In this document: one piece after another, positions 34,397-44,547 of the stretch | Layout of the letters: each line of letters opens with the position of its first letter | How positions within the stretch are numbered: position 1 is the first letter of the stretch | From: Rhizobium sp. | Lineage (GTDB): Bacteria > Pseudomonadota > Alphaproteobacteria > Rhizobiales > Rhizobiaceae | Length of the DNA stretch: 64,000 bases | Direction of reading: 5' to 3' | Assembly: GCA_027533385.1 (NCBI GenBank) | Contig: JAPZUE010000020.1 | Coordinates: 61,927-125,926 of the forward strand | Program-made: the position numbers and the translations under genes | Notes under the pieces: generated by a model | Told to the model about the DNA's origin: nothing | What the model saw: the letters and a program-made list of their open reading frames with translations, nothing else | Databases searched by the model: none

Positions 34397-35080
34397 TCAC
34401 GCCGCCCAGCGCGGCAGCTGCGTGGCGACAGCCAGCGTGACGGCAAGGGCGGCACAGAGGGCCAAAAGGAAGGTCGTCAGAAAGAGCAGGCTTGCCCTCA
34501 CTATGCCTATGCCGAGATCCCGGCGGAACCAGCGGATCTGCGCCTGACCATACCAGAGGATGGCTCCGACGAAGAGCAGGGTGCCATAGACGATACCCTG
34601 GCCGCCGGGCATCATCAGGAAATCGACCGTCAGTCCGGTGAGAAAGACGAAGGGACCCGCCACATAACACTGGCTGAAAAAGGGTGGTCTGAGGCTCGCC
34701 CGCGTCAGCCGTACGCCCTTGTGGCGGATCAGCGTCACGGCCATGGCCATCGGAAAGATGCCGAAGATCACGCCGCGGGCAATCAGGAAATTGGCGCTCG
34801 AATGCGTCAGAGCCTCCGTCATCTCGCGCGATGCCGCCGCCGTCGGAAAGGCCGATGACAGCGCCTGGGAAATAAGCAGCGTGATCAGCAGGAAGAGCGG
34901 CGGGCTCACCGTATCCTCATATTGATCCTCCGGCCGGTCTTCGAGTTCGACATCGGCATAACGCATCATGTCCAGCGGCGAAGTCAGCGCACGCCAGAAG
35001 GTCAGGGGATAGAAGATCAGCCAGGACACCAGCTCGTAGAGCAGTTCCTCCAGCGACTTCAAAAGCCTCATGAAATCCAT
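34397..35080 (-). CDS. Permease-like multi-pass membrane protein
   Basis: The protein has 227 residues from ATG 35080 (GGGGAG upstream). The N-terminal amphipathic part (LEELLYELVSWLIFYPLTFWRAL) is followed by an acidic loop and five or so helices: PPLFLLITLLISQALSSAF, FLIARGVIFGIFPMAMAVTLI, CYVAGPFVFLTGLTVDFLMM, GIVYGTLLFVGAILWY and ASLLFLTTFLLALCAALAVTLAVA. The layout resembles Yip1-like membrane proteins. Function is unknown. It is divergent from the methyltransferase at 35393 across a region with a long inverted repeat. Confidence 0.7.
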   Translation of the reverse strand: MDFMRLLKSLEELLYELVSWLIFYPLTFWRALTSPLDMMRYADVELEDRPEDQYEDTVSPPLFLLITLLISQALSSAFPTAAASREMTEALTHSSANFLIARGVIFGIFPMAMAVTLIRHKGVRLTRASLRPPFFSQCYVAGPFVFLTGLTVDFLMMPGGQGIVYGTLLFVGAILWYGQAQIRWFRRDLGIGIVRASLLFLTTFLLALCAALAVTLAVATQLPRWAA

Positions 35081-35127
35081 GCCGTCTCCCCTGCAGACCG
35101 ACGCCACGCAGCCCCTGCCTCGGCTTG

Positions 35128-35171
35128 TACCAGGTGTCGATGGCAGAAACCTCTATCATCGACACCTGGTA
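35128..35171. promoter_or_regulatory. 15-bp perfect inverted repeat in a divergent intergenic region
   Basis: TACCAGGTGTCGATG (35128-35142) and CATCGACACCTGGTA (35157-35171) are perfect complements separated by 14 bp. The site is 48 bp upstream of the membrane-protein start (35080) and 222 bp before the methyltransferase. It may be an operator for a dimeric regulator or an mRNA hairpin. No U-run follows on either side, so it is not a normal terminator. The remainder of the 312-bp gap (35081-35392) holds no gene I can support. Confidence 0.55.
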
Positions 35172-35392
35172 ATATGGCAGCGAAGATGCCAGCCGCGCGA
35201 CGGTCGGGCAAGCTCGCGGCGAAGCGTGGGCGGCAGGCAGGCGCGTTTGCTCGCACCGGATGCTCACCTGCTCCCGTAGCCGCGCTATGGCCATGCCCAT
35301 GCCCCTCAAGCGGGCGGATGGATATGGCGACCCTTGAGAATCGCGCCACCCCCTGCCAGTGTCGCGGCCACTGTCATCACCCCGGAGACCCG

Positions 35393-36181
35393 ATGCTGTC
35401 CCTCTTCCGCAAGACGCCGATCCTCGGCGCGCTTCTCGCCCAGGTCATCGCCCTGCCGGTGGTGGCTGCGGTCACGGGGCCGCTCTCGACCTCGGTGGAG
35501 CGCCTGCCGCTGATTGTGATCGCCCTCGTTTTGCAGGGGGCGCTTGCGGCGTTGCTCTGCGCGCTTTTCCGACTTCCGCGCTGGTGGCTCTTGATTGCCT
35601 TCCTCTTTCCGCTGGCCATGGGTTCGGCCATGCTGCTCGGCAACCTGCCGGCCTGGCCCTTCGGCATTGCCTTCCTCATTCTGGCGCTCATCTTCTCCAA
35701 CACTACGCGCGGCCGCGTGCCGCTCTATCTCACCAATGCCGAGACGGCCTCGGTGCTCAAGGACCTGATGAGGGACCGCAATGCGAAGAGCATGCTCGAT
35801 CTCGGCTGCGGTCTTGGCGGCGTGGTGCGGGCGCTGGATGGCGAAGGCAGGCAGGCGCGCGGGGTGGAAAACGCCCCTGCCGTCTATCTCGCCGCCCGCC
35901 TTCTCTCGGTCATCGCCGGCAAGGGCGAAATCCGCCGCGGCGACCTCTGGAAGACGGATGTCTCCGACGCCGACATGGTCTACGCCTTCCTCTCGCCGAC
36001 GCCGATGCCGGCCCTTTGGCAGAAACTCTCCACCGAAATGAAGCCCGGCAGCCTCTTTGTCTCCAACAGTTTTGCCGTACCTGGCGTGGATCCCGACGAA
36101 ATCTGGGAACTCTCCGACAGCCGCAAGACGCGGTTGTTCCTCTATCCGATCGGGAAAGCAGTGGAGCAGACGCCGGCCTGA
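35393..36181 (+). CDS. Membrane-anchored SAM-dependent methyltransferase-like protein
   Basis: The protein has 262 residues. Four N-terminal helices (~residues 10-105, for example ALLAQVIALPVVAAVTG, LPLIVIALVLQGALAALLCALF, FGIAFLILALIFSN) are followed by a cytoplasmic Rossmann domain. Motif I is MLDLGCGLGGVVRAL (~138-150), then an acidic residue (RGVENAPAVYLAAR) and DADMVYAFLSPTPMPALW. The end is GSLFVSNSFAVPGVDPDEIWELSDSRKTRLFLY. It is class I-like; the substrate is unknown, perhaps a lipid or quinone because of the membrane part. Confidence 0.78.
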   Translation: MLSLFRKTPILGALLAQVIALPVVAAVTGPLSTSVERLPLIVIALVLQGALAALLCALFRLPRWWLLIAFLFPLAMGSAMLLGNLPAWPFGIAFLILALIFSNTTRGRVPLYLTNAETASVLKDLMRDRNAKSMLDLGCGLGGVVRALDGEGRQARGVENAPAVYLAARLLSVIAGKGEIRRGDLWKTDVSDADMVYAFLSPTPMPALWQKLSTEMKPGSLFVSNSFAVPGVDPDEIWELSDSRKTRLFLYPIGKAVEQTPA

Positions 36182-36294
36182 AGGGCGACGAACGCCAGAG
36201 GCGGCTTTCCCCGCCCTCCGGCCACCCGGCGGAGACGGTTGAGGTTGTCACGGGACCGAGGGGGGACCCTGTGCCGCTTGCCGACCGGGATCCG

Positions 36295-38211
36295 TCAGGC
36301 GGACTGGATCTGCAACACGGTTGGCTGTGCGTCTGCCAGCTGCTGATCTGCGATCAGCTGGCCGGCATCCTGACCGCTCATCGGGCGACCGAACAGGTAT
36401 CCCTGGATGAGATCCGGCTTGAGACCGGCAAGAACAGCCATCTCCTCCTCAGTCTCGACGCCTTCGAGCACGCAGCGCAGGTTGAGCTTGAAGCACAGGG
36501 CTATGATCGCGGCCACGATTTCGCGTGATGTCGTGCTGTGGGGCACCTTGCGGATGAAGCTCCGGTCGATCTTCACCTTGTCGAGAGGCAGCTGGTCGAG
36601 ATACTCGAAACTCGAATAGCCGGAACCGAAATCATCAAGGGCCACCCTGCAGCCGCTGGTTCTCAGTCTCTCGAGAACGCTGCTCGATGTCGCCAGATCA
36701 GACATTACCGCGGTTTCGGTGATTTCGAATTCCAGACGGCTCGGCGAGATGTCCTCCTGAATGATCTGACCGAGCAGCGAGAGCACGAAGGTCTGGTCCG
36801 AAATGTCGCGTGCCGACAGGTTGAAGGAGAGACTGATATCCTCGGGCCAGGTCTTCAGCTCCGCCAGGCCCTTTCGGAACAGGATGGCGGTGACTTTCTG
36901 GATGAAGCCGGAGCGTTCGGCGACACGGATGAAATCGTCCGGACGCACAAGCCCGAGCCTTGGATTTTGCCACCGGGCCAGGGCTTCTAAGCTGACAACA
37001 CGCTGCCTGCTGGGCGAATATTGCGGCTGAAACAGCAGGAACAGTTCCTGCTCGAGATCGCCTTCGCGCAGCTCCCGTTCGATGGCGATGGCGTTCTCCA
37101 TCTCCTGGCTGTCGGTGGTGTCGAAAAGGATGCACTGTCCGCGAAACCGGGCCTTGGCCTTGTAGAGGGCAAAGTCGGCCTGCTCGTAGAGCTGGGTGCT
37201 GTCGGTTCCCATGTCCGGATAATGCGAGAACCCCGCCGAAGCGCCCACCGAAAGTTCCTGGTTGTCGATGATATAGGGGGCTGTGACCGCCTTCAGCCAG
37301 CCGCTGGCAAGCTCCCTGACCTGCGGTTCGGAGACGTCTCCGGTCAAAACGACGGCAAACTCGTCACCACCGATCCGGCCAATCATCGCCCCCTCGAAAT
37401 GCAGTTCCATGGCCCGCGCGACGGAGGCGCGCAACAGCCGGTCGCCCATCGAGTGACCATAGACATCGTTGATGCCCTTGAAGCCGTCGAGGTCGAAGAT
37501 GCCGAGCCAGAACGGCGTACGCTGCTCGATCAGACGGTCGACCTTCTCGAAGATGGCGCGCCTGTTCGGGATCCCGGTCAGCATGTCGGCATCGGCCAGC
37601 GCCCGCGCCTTGACCGTCAGCTCATCGGCGAGCAGGCGGGCATCGATCTGACGAATGATCGCATGCCTGAGCAGCCCCGTCATGCTGACCGATGCAAAAG
37701 CGGTCGCAACGACAATCGAGACATATTCCGCGTAAAGGTCGGCCGGAAGAGAGGTGGAAAACCAGTAAAGCGTGGCCAATGTCAGGGGAACGCTGATCAT
37801 GACCGTGCGCGTCGTGGCGCCGGTGATCGCGAAAATGAAGGCCAGCAACACGAAGTAAATGTAACGCGTCTCGACATTGTAAACGAGCAGGTAGCTCACG
37901 AGGTTGAGATACATGAACAGATGCATGGCCAGGTTATGCATCTCGAGCCTGGCCAGAGACATGGTGCGATTGGTCGTCAGCAGCCTGTGAAACAGAAAGA
38001 AGGCGAGGGCCGTCGTCATGCTGATGAGCGAGAACCCGACCAGCATCAGTCCGGTCTGCGTCTGCCAGTGCTCCCAGGTCACGAAGAGGTAATAGCAGCC
38101 CGCAGGGATCAGGATCGGCCGTAGAATTGGGATATAGGCATCCACCATGGCCTGCTGGCGTGTCGGGTCGTTCGAGTTCCTGAACGCGTTGAGCAGCCCG
38201 TCGATGGTCAT
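36295..38211 (-). CDS. Membrane GGDEF-EAL protein (c-di-GMP metabolism)
   Basis: The protein has 638 residues from ATG 38211. Residues ~30-190 contain five or six helices. GGDEF domain: ADADMLTGIPNRRAIFEKVDRL ... FDLDGFKGINDVYGHSMGD ... IGRIGGDEFAVVL. EAL domain: FLLFQPQYSPSRQRVVSLEALARWQNPRLGLVRPDDFI ... LSFNLSARDI ... EITETAV ... VALDDFGSGYSSFEYLDQLPLDKVKIDRSFI ... LEGVETEEEM. Both active-site signatures (GGDEF and EAL, plus DDFGSGYSS) are intact, so either synthesis or hydrolysis of c-di-GMP is possible. The signal sensed by the membrane part is unknown. Confidence 0.93.
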   Translation of the reverse strand: MTIDGLLNAFRNSNDPTRQQAMVDAYIPILRPILIPAGCYYLFVTWEHWQTQTGLMLVGFSLISMTTALAFFLFHRLLTTNRTMSLARLEMHNLAMHLFMYLNLVSYLLVYNVETRYIYFVLLAFIFAITGATTRTVMISVPLTLATLYWFSTSLPADLYAEYVSIVVATAFASVSMTGLLRHAIIRQIDARLLADELTVKARALADADMLTGIPNRRAIFEKVDRLIEQRTPFWLGIFDLDGFKGINDVYGHSMGDRLLRASVARAMELHFEGAMIGRIGGDEFAVVLTGDVSEPQVRELASGWLKAVTAPYIIDNQELSVGASAGFSHYPDMGTDSTQLYEQADFALYKAKARFRGQCILFDTTDSQEMENAIAIERELREGDLEQELFLLFQPQYSPSRQRVVSLEALARWQNPRLGLVRPDDFIRVAERSGFIQKVTAILFRKGLAELKTWPEDISLSFNLSARDISDQTFVLSLLGQIIQEDISPSRLEFEITETAVMSDLATSSSVLERLRTSGCRVALDDFGSGYSSFEYLDQLPLDKVKIDRSFIRKVPHSTTSREIVAAIIALCFKLNLRCVLEGVETEEEMAVLAGLKPDLIQGYLFGRPMSGQDAGQLIADQQLADAQPTVLQIQSA

Positions 38212-38571
38212 GGGGAAAGGGTTTTGTTTTCGCGTGAGCCGGATGGTCGGTGCTCTGATGGAGGCAAACGCATAGATTTGTCCCGTTTCTTCCTGTGCCA
38301 GCAACGCGTGCAATGGCGATACGCCCCGACGTCTTGTCAGTCCTGGCGGTATATATCAGCGGGATTTAAAACAGGTTTACGGCCCCCTGTCTGGAGGCTC
38401 CGTTGCGGCAGACCGTGCAGGCTTTGGCTGTGTCTGCCTGGCCTGTGGGAGACCGGGGTGGCGGTTCTGATCCAGGCCCTGGAAGATCTGGAAAGCAGTG
38501 CCTGTGCGTTCGCCTTCACCCGTCTGTCATGCTGTCAGGCGGAACAGCCCTCGAAGCCCCGCCACATGATG

Positions 38572-39762
38572 TTACGCCACCACGCGTGCGGCATCTTCGT
38601 CCACATAGACGCGCCAGGTATTGCGACCGTCCGCCTTGGCGGAATAGAGGGCGCGGTCGGCCTTTTCCAGCAGCCGTTCGAAATCGCCGTCCGCCTGGAT
38701 CATGCCGCAGACAGCACCGACGCTGATCGTCACGAAGCCGTTGCGGTCGCCGGTGAAGTCATGGGCAATGCCGAGCTGGCGCACCGCGCGGCGCAGGCTT
38801 TCGGCAAGGGTGGAAGCCAGATCGCTGCTGCCGCCGGCCAGGATGACGACAAACTCTTCGCCGCCATGGCGGGCAAGATGCGCCTCGATCGGCAGCGACC
38901 GGCGCATGGCGCGCGCGACCCGTTTCAGACAATCGTCACCGGCGCCATGGCCATAGGCGTCGTTATAGGCCTTGAAGTGATCGACATCGGCGACCAGCAG
39001 CACGGCATAGCGCCCCTCGGCGGGCACTTCGGTCATCAGTCGCATCAGCTCCATCTCGGTTCCGCGCCGGTTTGACAGCCGGGTCAGGGGATCGGTGACG
39101 GAAAGCCGGGCCAGATCCTTGTTCTGGCGGGACAGTTCCCGCTTCAGCGCCTCGTTTTCCTGCATCTGCAGATGGCTCGACATCGCCTCCACCTCGATCT
39201 GGTAGGACACCAGCAGCGTCATCACGACGGTTGGGATGTAGACCACGAGATGCTGGATCACATAGGCGGGCGTCGCCCCCTCGAGGAACCAGATGGCCGA
39301 ATAGTTCAGGCAGAAGGTGAAGACGCTGGCACGCAGGGCCGGGCGAAAAGGCGAGGCGGCGGCAATGGTGATCGCCATCTGGAAGCTCGCGGCGGCATAG
39401 AAATAGGTGAGCACGCCGGGGCTCGAACTGGAGACGAGGATGATGCACCAGCAGATATTGGCAAACAGCGCCACCAGGATCGCGGCGATCTCCTTCTTCT
39501 CGATCGGGTAATCGCCATCGATATAGACATAGAGGCCAACCGCGATCGGCAGGATCACGCCGAAGCGCAATGTCGCCGACAGGAGGGTGACGTCGCCGAG
39601 CAACCACAGATCGAGTAGAAAACAGCAGAGATAGAAAAGCAGGACGCAAACCACGGCTGCCTTGAGCATGCGGCTGCGCAGGGGTGCTCGCTCATCGAGA
39701 AAGGCCGCATATTGTTCCTCAGTCAATCGAGGTCTTGCGGGAAGTCCGAGCCATCGCATCAT
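38572..39762 (-). CDS. Membrane diguanylate cyclase
   Basis: The protein has 396 residues. Six helices lie in residues ~30-200 (for example LKAAVVCVLLFYLCCFLLDLWLL and IAAILVALFANICWCIILVS). A short coiled coil (SSHLQMQENEALKRELSRQNKDLARL) leads to the GGDEF domain: DPLTRLSNRRGTEMELM, VADVDHFKAYNDAYGHGAGDDCL and the active GGEEF in ARHGGEEFVVIL. The usual RxxD inhibitory site before GGEEF is not evident. It produces cyclic di-GMP. Confidence 0.92.
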   Translation of the reverse strand: MMRWLGLPARPRLTEEQYAAFLDERAPLRSRMLKAAVVCVLLFYLCCFLLDLWLLGDVTLLSATLRFGVILPIAVGLYVYIDGDYPIEKKEIAAILVALFANICWCIILVSSSSPGVLTYFYAAASFQMAITIAAASPFRPALRASVFTFCLNYSAIWFLEGATPAYVIQHLVVYIPTVVMTLLVSYQIEVEAMSSHLQMQENEALKRELSRQNKDLARLSVTDPLTRLSNRRGTEMELMRLMTEVPAEGRYAVLLVADVDHFKAYNDAYGHGAGDDCLKRVARAMRRSLPIEAHLARHGGEEFVVILAGGSSDLASTLAESLRRAVRQLGIAHDFTGDRNGFVTISVGAVCGMIQADGDFERLLEKADRALYSAKADGRNTWRVYVDEDAARVVA

Positions 39763-40076
39763 GGATGTCCAATCACCGATTGAAATATTGTATCCTTCGA
39801 AAACACCCGGACGGTAGCGTTGACCCCCTTAATTTGGGATGAAGGACCTGTCCCAATACGAGAAATCATAGATGAACACATTTGGCATGGTTAACCGCAG
39901 GTAAAGCCTGCGGTCATGTCGGACGTCGCGCATTACAACCTGTTTCAATTCAGGATAGTCCGGCCGGCCAGCGTCCGGACCGGGACCGGTGAGGCGCAAA
40001 TCGACGTCGGAAACCGACCGCGGCGCGTCGTGATTCGCGCGCCGCATCCTTACCCGTGAGTAAACCTTTGATTGTC
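39763..40076. other. 314-bp region between diguanylate cyclase and PBP1A genes
   Basis: Contains ATGGTTAA at 39887-39894 (reverse of TTAACCAT, a CtrA-like half-site) and otherwise no clear signal. A 72-residue minus-strand frame at 39829-40047 has no RBS and an atypical composition, so I do not call it a gene. Confidence 0.3.
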
Positions 40077-42326
40077 TTAACGCTTGGTCGAACCGGTGGT
40101 GTCCGGCTCGCGCACCACCTGCGCCGTGCCGGTCGGTGCCATCAGCGCATCTGCCGCCTTCAGGCGCGCGGCAAGATCGCGGATCAGCCGGGTCGATTGC
40201 GAGGACAGCGAGCGCGGCCGCACCATCGGCGGCAGCGCATCCGGATTGGCGGCATCGGCGACTTCCGGCTTGGCGACCTTCTCCGGCATTGGCTGGTCGA
40301 CGCCGATGATCGGCTTGATGTCGATGCCCTGATGGGCATAGTCCATCAGCTTCTTGAAGGTCATGGCCGGCAGCGAGCCGCCCGTCATGTTGTTGGTCGA
40401 GGTATAGTCGTCATTGCCGAACCAGACGGCGGCCGTGTAGTTGCCGGTATAGCCAACGAACCAGGCGTCGCGATAGGCCTGCGTCGTGCCGGTCTTGCCG
40501 GCGGTCAGGATCCCGTCGACAGCCGCGCGCCGTGCCGTGCCGATATAAGGGATCTTGCTCATCATCTGGTTCATCGAGCGCGCCGCCTGTTCCGACAGGA
40601 TGCGTTCGGGCGGCGGGGCATCGCGATCGAAATCGTACAGCACGTCGCCGGCATAGTTCATGATCTGTGCAATGCCGTGCCGGCGCGAGGCATTACCGCC
40701 GGCCGGCAGCACGGCATAGGCCGTCGCCTGGTCCATGACGGTGACTTCCGAAGTACCGAGCGGGATCGTCACGTCCTTCTTGATCGGCGTTTCCACACCC
40801 ATCGCCTTGGTCGTCTGGATGATCGCGTCGATGCCGAACTTTTCCTTGGCAAGGCGAACGGGGATCGTGTTGATCGATTTCGCCAGCGCCGTTTCCATGG
40901 TCACGCGGCCGGAAAAGCTGCGGCCGTAATTCTGCGGGCTCCAATTGCCCCATGCGACCGGTGCGTCGACAACAACGGTTTCCGGCGTATAGCCGTTCTC
41001 CATGGCCAGCGCAAAGGTATAGACCTTGAAGGACGAGCCCGGCTGGCGAAGCGCCCGCGTGGCGCGGTTGAACTGGCTTTCGCCATAGTCCCGACCGCCG
41101 ACCATGGCGCGCACGGCCCCGCCGTTTTCGATCATCACCAGCGCGCCCTGCTTGACGTTGTAGCTTTCGCCATACTCACGCAGCGACGAGGCGACCGCCT
41201 CTTCGGCTGCCTGCTGCAGGCCGAGATCGATTGTGGTGCGTACGACCAGCGTGTGATCCTTGAAGCGGGCGGCAATGCGCTGCACTTCCTCAAACGCCCA
41301 GTCGAGGAAGAAGTCGGGCGCATCCTTCTCGTCGCGATCGATGACGGAGGCTGGATTGCGCCGTGCCGCGACCACCTGGCCCTCGGTCATCAGCCCGCTC
41401 TGCACCATGTTGGTGAGAACGTCATTGGCACGCGCACGCGCCGCCGGCAGGTTGACATGCGGCGCATATTTCGCCGGCGCCTTGAAGAGGCCGGCCAGCA
41501 TCGCGGCTTCCGCCAGCGTCACCTCGGTGATGTTCTTGCCGAAATAGAATTGCGAGGCCGCCGCCGCCCCGAACGTGCCGCCGCCCATATAGGCGCGGTC
41601 GAGATAGAGCGACAGGATCTCCTGTTTGGAGAGGTTCGCCTCGAGCCAGAGCGCCAGGAAGGCTTCCTTGATCTTGCGCTCGATCGATCGCTCATTGGTG
41701 AGGAAGAGGTTCTTGGCGAGCTGCTGTGTCAGCGTCGAACCGCCCTGGACCACTTCGCCGGCCTTGGCATTCTCGCTCATGGCACGCGCCAGGCCGAAGA
41801 AATCGATACCGAAATGCTCGAAGAAGCGCCGGTCTTCGGTAGCCAGCACCGCCTTGACCAGATGGTCCGGCAGCTCGTCGACGGGCACGGAATTCTCGTG
41901 GATGATGCCGCGATGGCCGATCGTATTGCCGTAGCGGTCAAGGAAGGTGACGGCGAAATTGTCGTGGTTGCGCCAGTCCTTCTTGGTTTCCTCGAAAGCC
42001 GGCTGGGCGAGCGCCAGGAGCACCACCATGCCCGCGGTGCCGAGCGTCATCGCTTCGCCGGCAATCTCGAAGCCAAGCTTCTTCAGCCCCCGGACGCGGA
42101 AACGGCGGAAGAAGATGGTGATCTCTTCCCAGGTTTCGACCAGATCGTAACCGGCATTCCACAGGGTCGAATCGAGCCAGCTGTCGATCTTCAGGAAGAT
42201 ATGGCGCTTGAGCTTCGGCGGCTTTTCGCCCTTGGTGCCCGATGCCATCGCCAGCCGATCGTTCCCGTCGGCACCATCCAGGCGCTCGACCGGCTCCAGA
42301 TCGTCAGGCTTGTCACTGTCGGCCAC
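40077..42326 (-). CDS. mrcA: Class A penicillin-binding protein (PBP1A type)
   Basis: The protein has 749 residues and makes peptidoglycan by glycan polymerisation and cross-linking. After a ~90-residue cytoplasmic part and one helix ([18 protein letters not shown]) comes the GT51 domain with [14 protein letters not shown] (catalytic Glu) and [15 protein letters not shown]. The transpeptidase domain has SxxK in [23 protein letters not shown], SxN in [12 protein letters not shown], and KTG in [22 protein letters not shown]. The C-terminal 70 residues are a Pro-rich tail. It is of the length and layout of alphaproteobacterial PBP1A/1C-like proteins; the gene symbol is by family only. Confidence 0.94.
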   Translation of the reverse strand: MADSDKPDDLEPVERLDGADGNDRLAMASGTKGEKPPKLKRHIFLKIDSWLDSTLWNAGYDLVETWEEITIFFRRFRVRGLKKLGFEIAGEAMTLGTAGMVVLLALAQPAFEETKKDWRNHDNFAVTFLDRYGNTIGHRGIIHENSVPVDELPDHLVKAVLATEDRRFFEHFGIDFFGLARAMSENAKAGEVVQGGSTLTQQLAKNLFLTNERSIERKIKEAFLALWLEANLSKQEILSLYLDRAYMGGGTFGAAAASQFYFGKNITEVTLAEAAMLAGLFKAPAKYAPHVNLPAARARANDVLTNMVQSGLMTEGQVVAARRNPASVIDRDEKDAPDFFLDWAFEEVQRIAARFKDHTLVVRTTIDLGLQQAAEEAVASSLREYGESYNVKQGALVMIENGGAVRAMVGGRDYGESQFNRATRALRQPGSSFKVYTFALAMENGYTPETVVVDAPVAWGNWSPQNYGRSFSGRVTMETALAKSINTIPVRLAKEKFGIDAIIQTTKAMGVETPIKKDVTIPLGTSEVTVMDQATAYAVLPAGGNASRRHGIAQIMNYAGDVLYDFDRDAPPPERILSEQAARSMNQMMSKIPYIGTARRAAVDGILTAGKTGTTQAYRDAWFVGYTGNYTAAVWFGNDDYTSTNNMTGGSLPAMTFKKLMDYAHQGIDIKPIIGVDQPMPEKVAKPEVADAANPDALPPMVRPRSLSSQSTRLIRDLAARLKAADALMAPTGTAQVVREPDTTGSTKR

Positions 42327-42596
42327 CGTGGCTTTTCCCGAAAACTTGTTGTCCGCTCCCTTGACGCGCCCGCCGATTGGGATCAGGACCCAGGGGAAAC
42401 AGGCATGTCGTCATCCCAGAGTGATGGGCGATTTGCCGACAAAGAACAAGCGCTTTCGCTGACCATGGTGAACTCGGACAGGGCCTTGCGAAAGCTTTTG
42501 GGCCTGAGCGTTGCAAGCCTGCCACCGCCGGCCCCGATGCCGGTCCTGTGCTGTGCAGGGACGGCCAAAACCAGGAACACGCAATTGAGCGAGACG

Positions 42597-43061
42597 ATGA
42601 CGCAACAGCCTTTCTGGAAGACCAAGACACTCGCGGAAATGAGCAACGCGGAGTGGGAAAGCCTCTGCGACGGCTGCGGCCTCTGTTGTCTCAACAAGCT
42701 CGAGGACTGGGACACCGGCGAGGTGGTCTTCACCTCGGTGGCCTGCAAGCTATTGGACGGCGACAGCTGTCGCTGCAAGGACTACGAAAACCGCCAGGAA
42801 ACCGTACCCGACTGCATCCAGCTGACGCTGAAGGGCCTGCGCGAAATCAAGTGGCTGCCCCCGACCTGCGGCTACCGCCTGATCGACGAAGGCCACGACC
42901 TCTACTGGTGGCACCCGCTGGTGTCGGGCGATCCCGAAACGGTGCACGCGGCCGGCGTCTCGGCCCGCGGCCGGACGATCTCGGAAGAGGGCATGGATGT
43001 CGAGGATCTCGAGGATTACGTCGTCGACTGGCCGCTGAAGGTGGGGTCGGAACGGGGGTAG
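42597..43061 (+). CDS. YcgN-family cysteine cluster protein (UPF0260)
   Basis: The protein has 154 residues from ATG 42597. The start [49 protein letters not shown] carries the CDGCGLCC cluster and further cysteines ([24 protein letters not shown]), the UPF0260/YkgJ-like pattern thought to bind zinc or an Fe-S cluster. The end reads [29 protein letters not shown]. Function is unknown. Longer in-frame readings extend into sequence antisense to the penicillin-binding protein gene and are not real. Confidence 0.9.
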   Translation: MTQQPFWKTKTLAEMSNAEWESLCDGCGLCCLNKLEDWDTGEVVFTSVACKLLDGDSCRCKDYENRQETVPDCIQLTLKGLREIKWLPPTCGYRLIDEGHDLYWWHPLVSGDPETVHAAGVSARGRTISEEGMDVEDLEDYVVDWPLKVGSERG

Positions 43062-43117
43062 GGGCCTCGCGATTCGGCAATGTCGGTGGTATTATGCCGA
43101 CAAAGGAGACGATCGCC

Positions 43118-43396
43118 ATGCTGGCCATTTCCCTGCCTGCGGACATTGATACGCGTCTTGATGATCTCGCCCGTGCTAGGGGCATGAGCAAGGCCGCGCT
43201 CGTAGAAGAGGCGATCGTCGCCCATATAGAAGATCTGGAAGACGCTGCGCAGGAGAAGGCATCGCTTGAAACCTGGCTGCGTGCGGACGGTGTTGCTGCC
43301 TACGACCGGATGCAGAATGATCCGGGCAGGGCCTTGAGTATCGACCAGGTAAGGGCGCGTTTGCGGGCGAAGCGGGAAGGTCCTGGCATTCGGTGA
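43118..43396 (+). CDS. Ribbon-helix-helix antitoxin
   Basis: The protein has 92 residues from ATG 43118; AAGGAGA eight bases upstream decides the start over ATG 43094. MLAISLPADIDTRLDDLARARGMSKAALVEEAIVAHIEDLED is a CopG/ParD-type strand-helix-helix, followed by a toxin-binding tail. The stop overlaps the toxin start (GTGA). Confidence 0.85.
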   Translation: MLAISLPADIDTRLDDLARARGMSKAALVEEAIVAHIEDLEDAAQEKASLETWLRADGVAAYDRMQNDPGRALSIDQVRARLRAKREGPGIR

Positions 43397-43713
43397 CACA
43401 TGCGTTGCGGTTCGCCCCAGAAGCATTGGAGCAGCTTGAAGCGCTGGAGGCTTACATCGCGCAGTCTGCATCGCCGCAACGGGCAGCGGAATTTGTCGAT
43501 GCAATCGTGGACCATTGCGAAAAGCTTCGCACTTTCCCGCAGCGAGGCACGAAACGAGATGACCTTCGCCCAGGGCTGAGAACGCTTGGTTTCCGCAGGC
43601 GCGTGACGATCCTCTTCGAGGTGTCGCAGGAAACAATTACAATCCTGGGCATCTTTTACGGCGGTCGGAACTACGAAGCGGACTTCGGAGAGGACGCTTC
43701 CCCAGACGAGTAG
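43393..43713 (+). CDS. ParE-family toxin
   Basis: The protein has 106 residues with GTG start at 43393. LRFAPEALEQLEALEAYIAQSASPQRAAEFVDAIVDHCEKLRTFPQRGTKRDDLRPGLRTLGFRRRVTILFEVSQETITILGIFYGGRNYE is a full-length ParE/RelE fold: helical pair, FPxxGxxRDDLRPGLR loop, beta sheet and the final IFYGGRNYE strand. It probably acts on gyrase or mRNA. It is coupled to the upstream antitoxin. Confidence 0.9.
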   Translation: MTHALRFAPEALEQLEALEAYIAQSASPQRAAEFVDAIVDHCEKLRTFPQRGTKRDDLRPGLRTLGFRRRVTILFEVSQETITILGIFYGGRNYEADFGEDASPDE

Positions 43714-43752
43714 CGTTCACAAAACAGCAGGCTGGATTTCCTCTTTACCCTC

Positions 43753-44547
43753 TCACTCCACCGTCTGCGTCGACCAAAGCGTCCGCACATCGCTCCTCAT
43801 CGCTGGGCCGCCGAACATAGGGCCGGGGACGGTGCCGGGGCCGAAACCGGCCGCAGGAGGTGCGTTCGCAAGCGCGTAGGCCGCCTCGCGGGCAAAGTCG
43901 AAGGCCAGCTTGTTCAGCCGGGGGGAGGCGCCGTATTCGGGCGCCTTGGGCCCGCTCAGGGTCACCGTGATCGAGCCGTCATCGGTCTTGGTGATCGGCG
44001 GGATTTCCTGCAGCGGTTGGCCGGTCTGCAGGTCATAGATGCGAAGCCCCGCCACCAGCTGCGGCCCGTCCGGTCGCCGGACCCCGTCGATGGTGACTTC
44101 CGCCCCGGTCAGCCGCTGCAGGCTGAGCTGGCTGCGGATAAAGACGGAATAGACGACAACCTCGGCGCGCGCCGGGCGCGTGCCCTTGAAGAGGGGCGTC
44201 AGCTGATCGCGCAGATGCGGGGTGATATGGGCTGATATCGCCTGCTGCATCGCGGTCTGCTTGGCCGCCTGGTTGGTCAGCCCGAGCCGCGTTCCGAGCC
44301 CATCGACCGCCGAAGATGAAACCGAGCGGTTGATGTCGCCCTCCAGATCCGACACCAGCAGCGGCTGGTTCAGCCTGGAATAATCGACCGTGATCTCGGC
44401 GAGCGAAAACTGACCGAGAACGCTCTGGATCTGCGGCGCGGGTGGCGCCTGGCAGGCCGCAAGCAGAGACAGGAGGGCGACGGCAAGAGCAAGACGCAGC
44501 CATCCGAGCGGAGAGGCGAGGGCAAGCGAGGCACGCATGAAAGACAT
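43753..44547 (-). CDS. Putative lipoprotein
   Basis: The protein has 264 residues. The signal peptide RLALAVALLSLLAACQ has a clear lipobox (LAAC). The mature region begins FSLAEITVDYSRLNQPLLVSDLEGDIN, contains AMQQAISAHITPHLRDQLTPLFKGTRPARAEVVVYSVFIRSQLSLQRL, and ends with a Gly/Pro-rich tail. The pattern of a helix then a beta-rich region recalls outer-membrane-associated lipoproteins. I do not recognise the family. Nothing nearby hints at its function. Confidence 0.7.
   Translation of the reverse strand: MSFMRASLALASPLGWLRLALAVALLSLLAACQAPPAPQIQSVLGQFSLAEITVDYSRLNQPLLVSDLEGDINRSVSSSAVDGLGTRLGLTNQAAKQTAMQQAISAHITPHLRDQLTPLFKGTRPARAEVVVYSVFIRSQLSLQRLTGAEVTIDGVRRPDGPQLVAGLRIYDLQTGQPLQEIPPITKTDDGSITVTLSGPKAPEYGASPRLNKLAFDFAREAAYALANAPPAAGFGPGTVPGPMFGGPAMRSDVRTLWSTQTVE

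Noticed and set aside
34917..35309. 130-codon minus-strand frame across the long inverted repeat
   Set aside because: Covers the start of the membrane-protein gene in another frame and has no family.
39829..40047. 72-codon minus-strand frame
   Set aside because: No RBS, atypical composition, and no family resemblance; it lies in a promoter-like gap.
40056..43061. 1001-residue plus-strand open frame
   Set aside because: Its first 840 codons are antisense to the penicillin-binding protein gene and have no domain; only the last 154 codons (from 42597) are a real gene.
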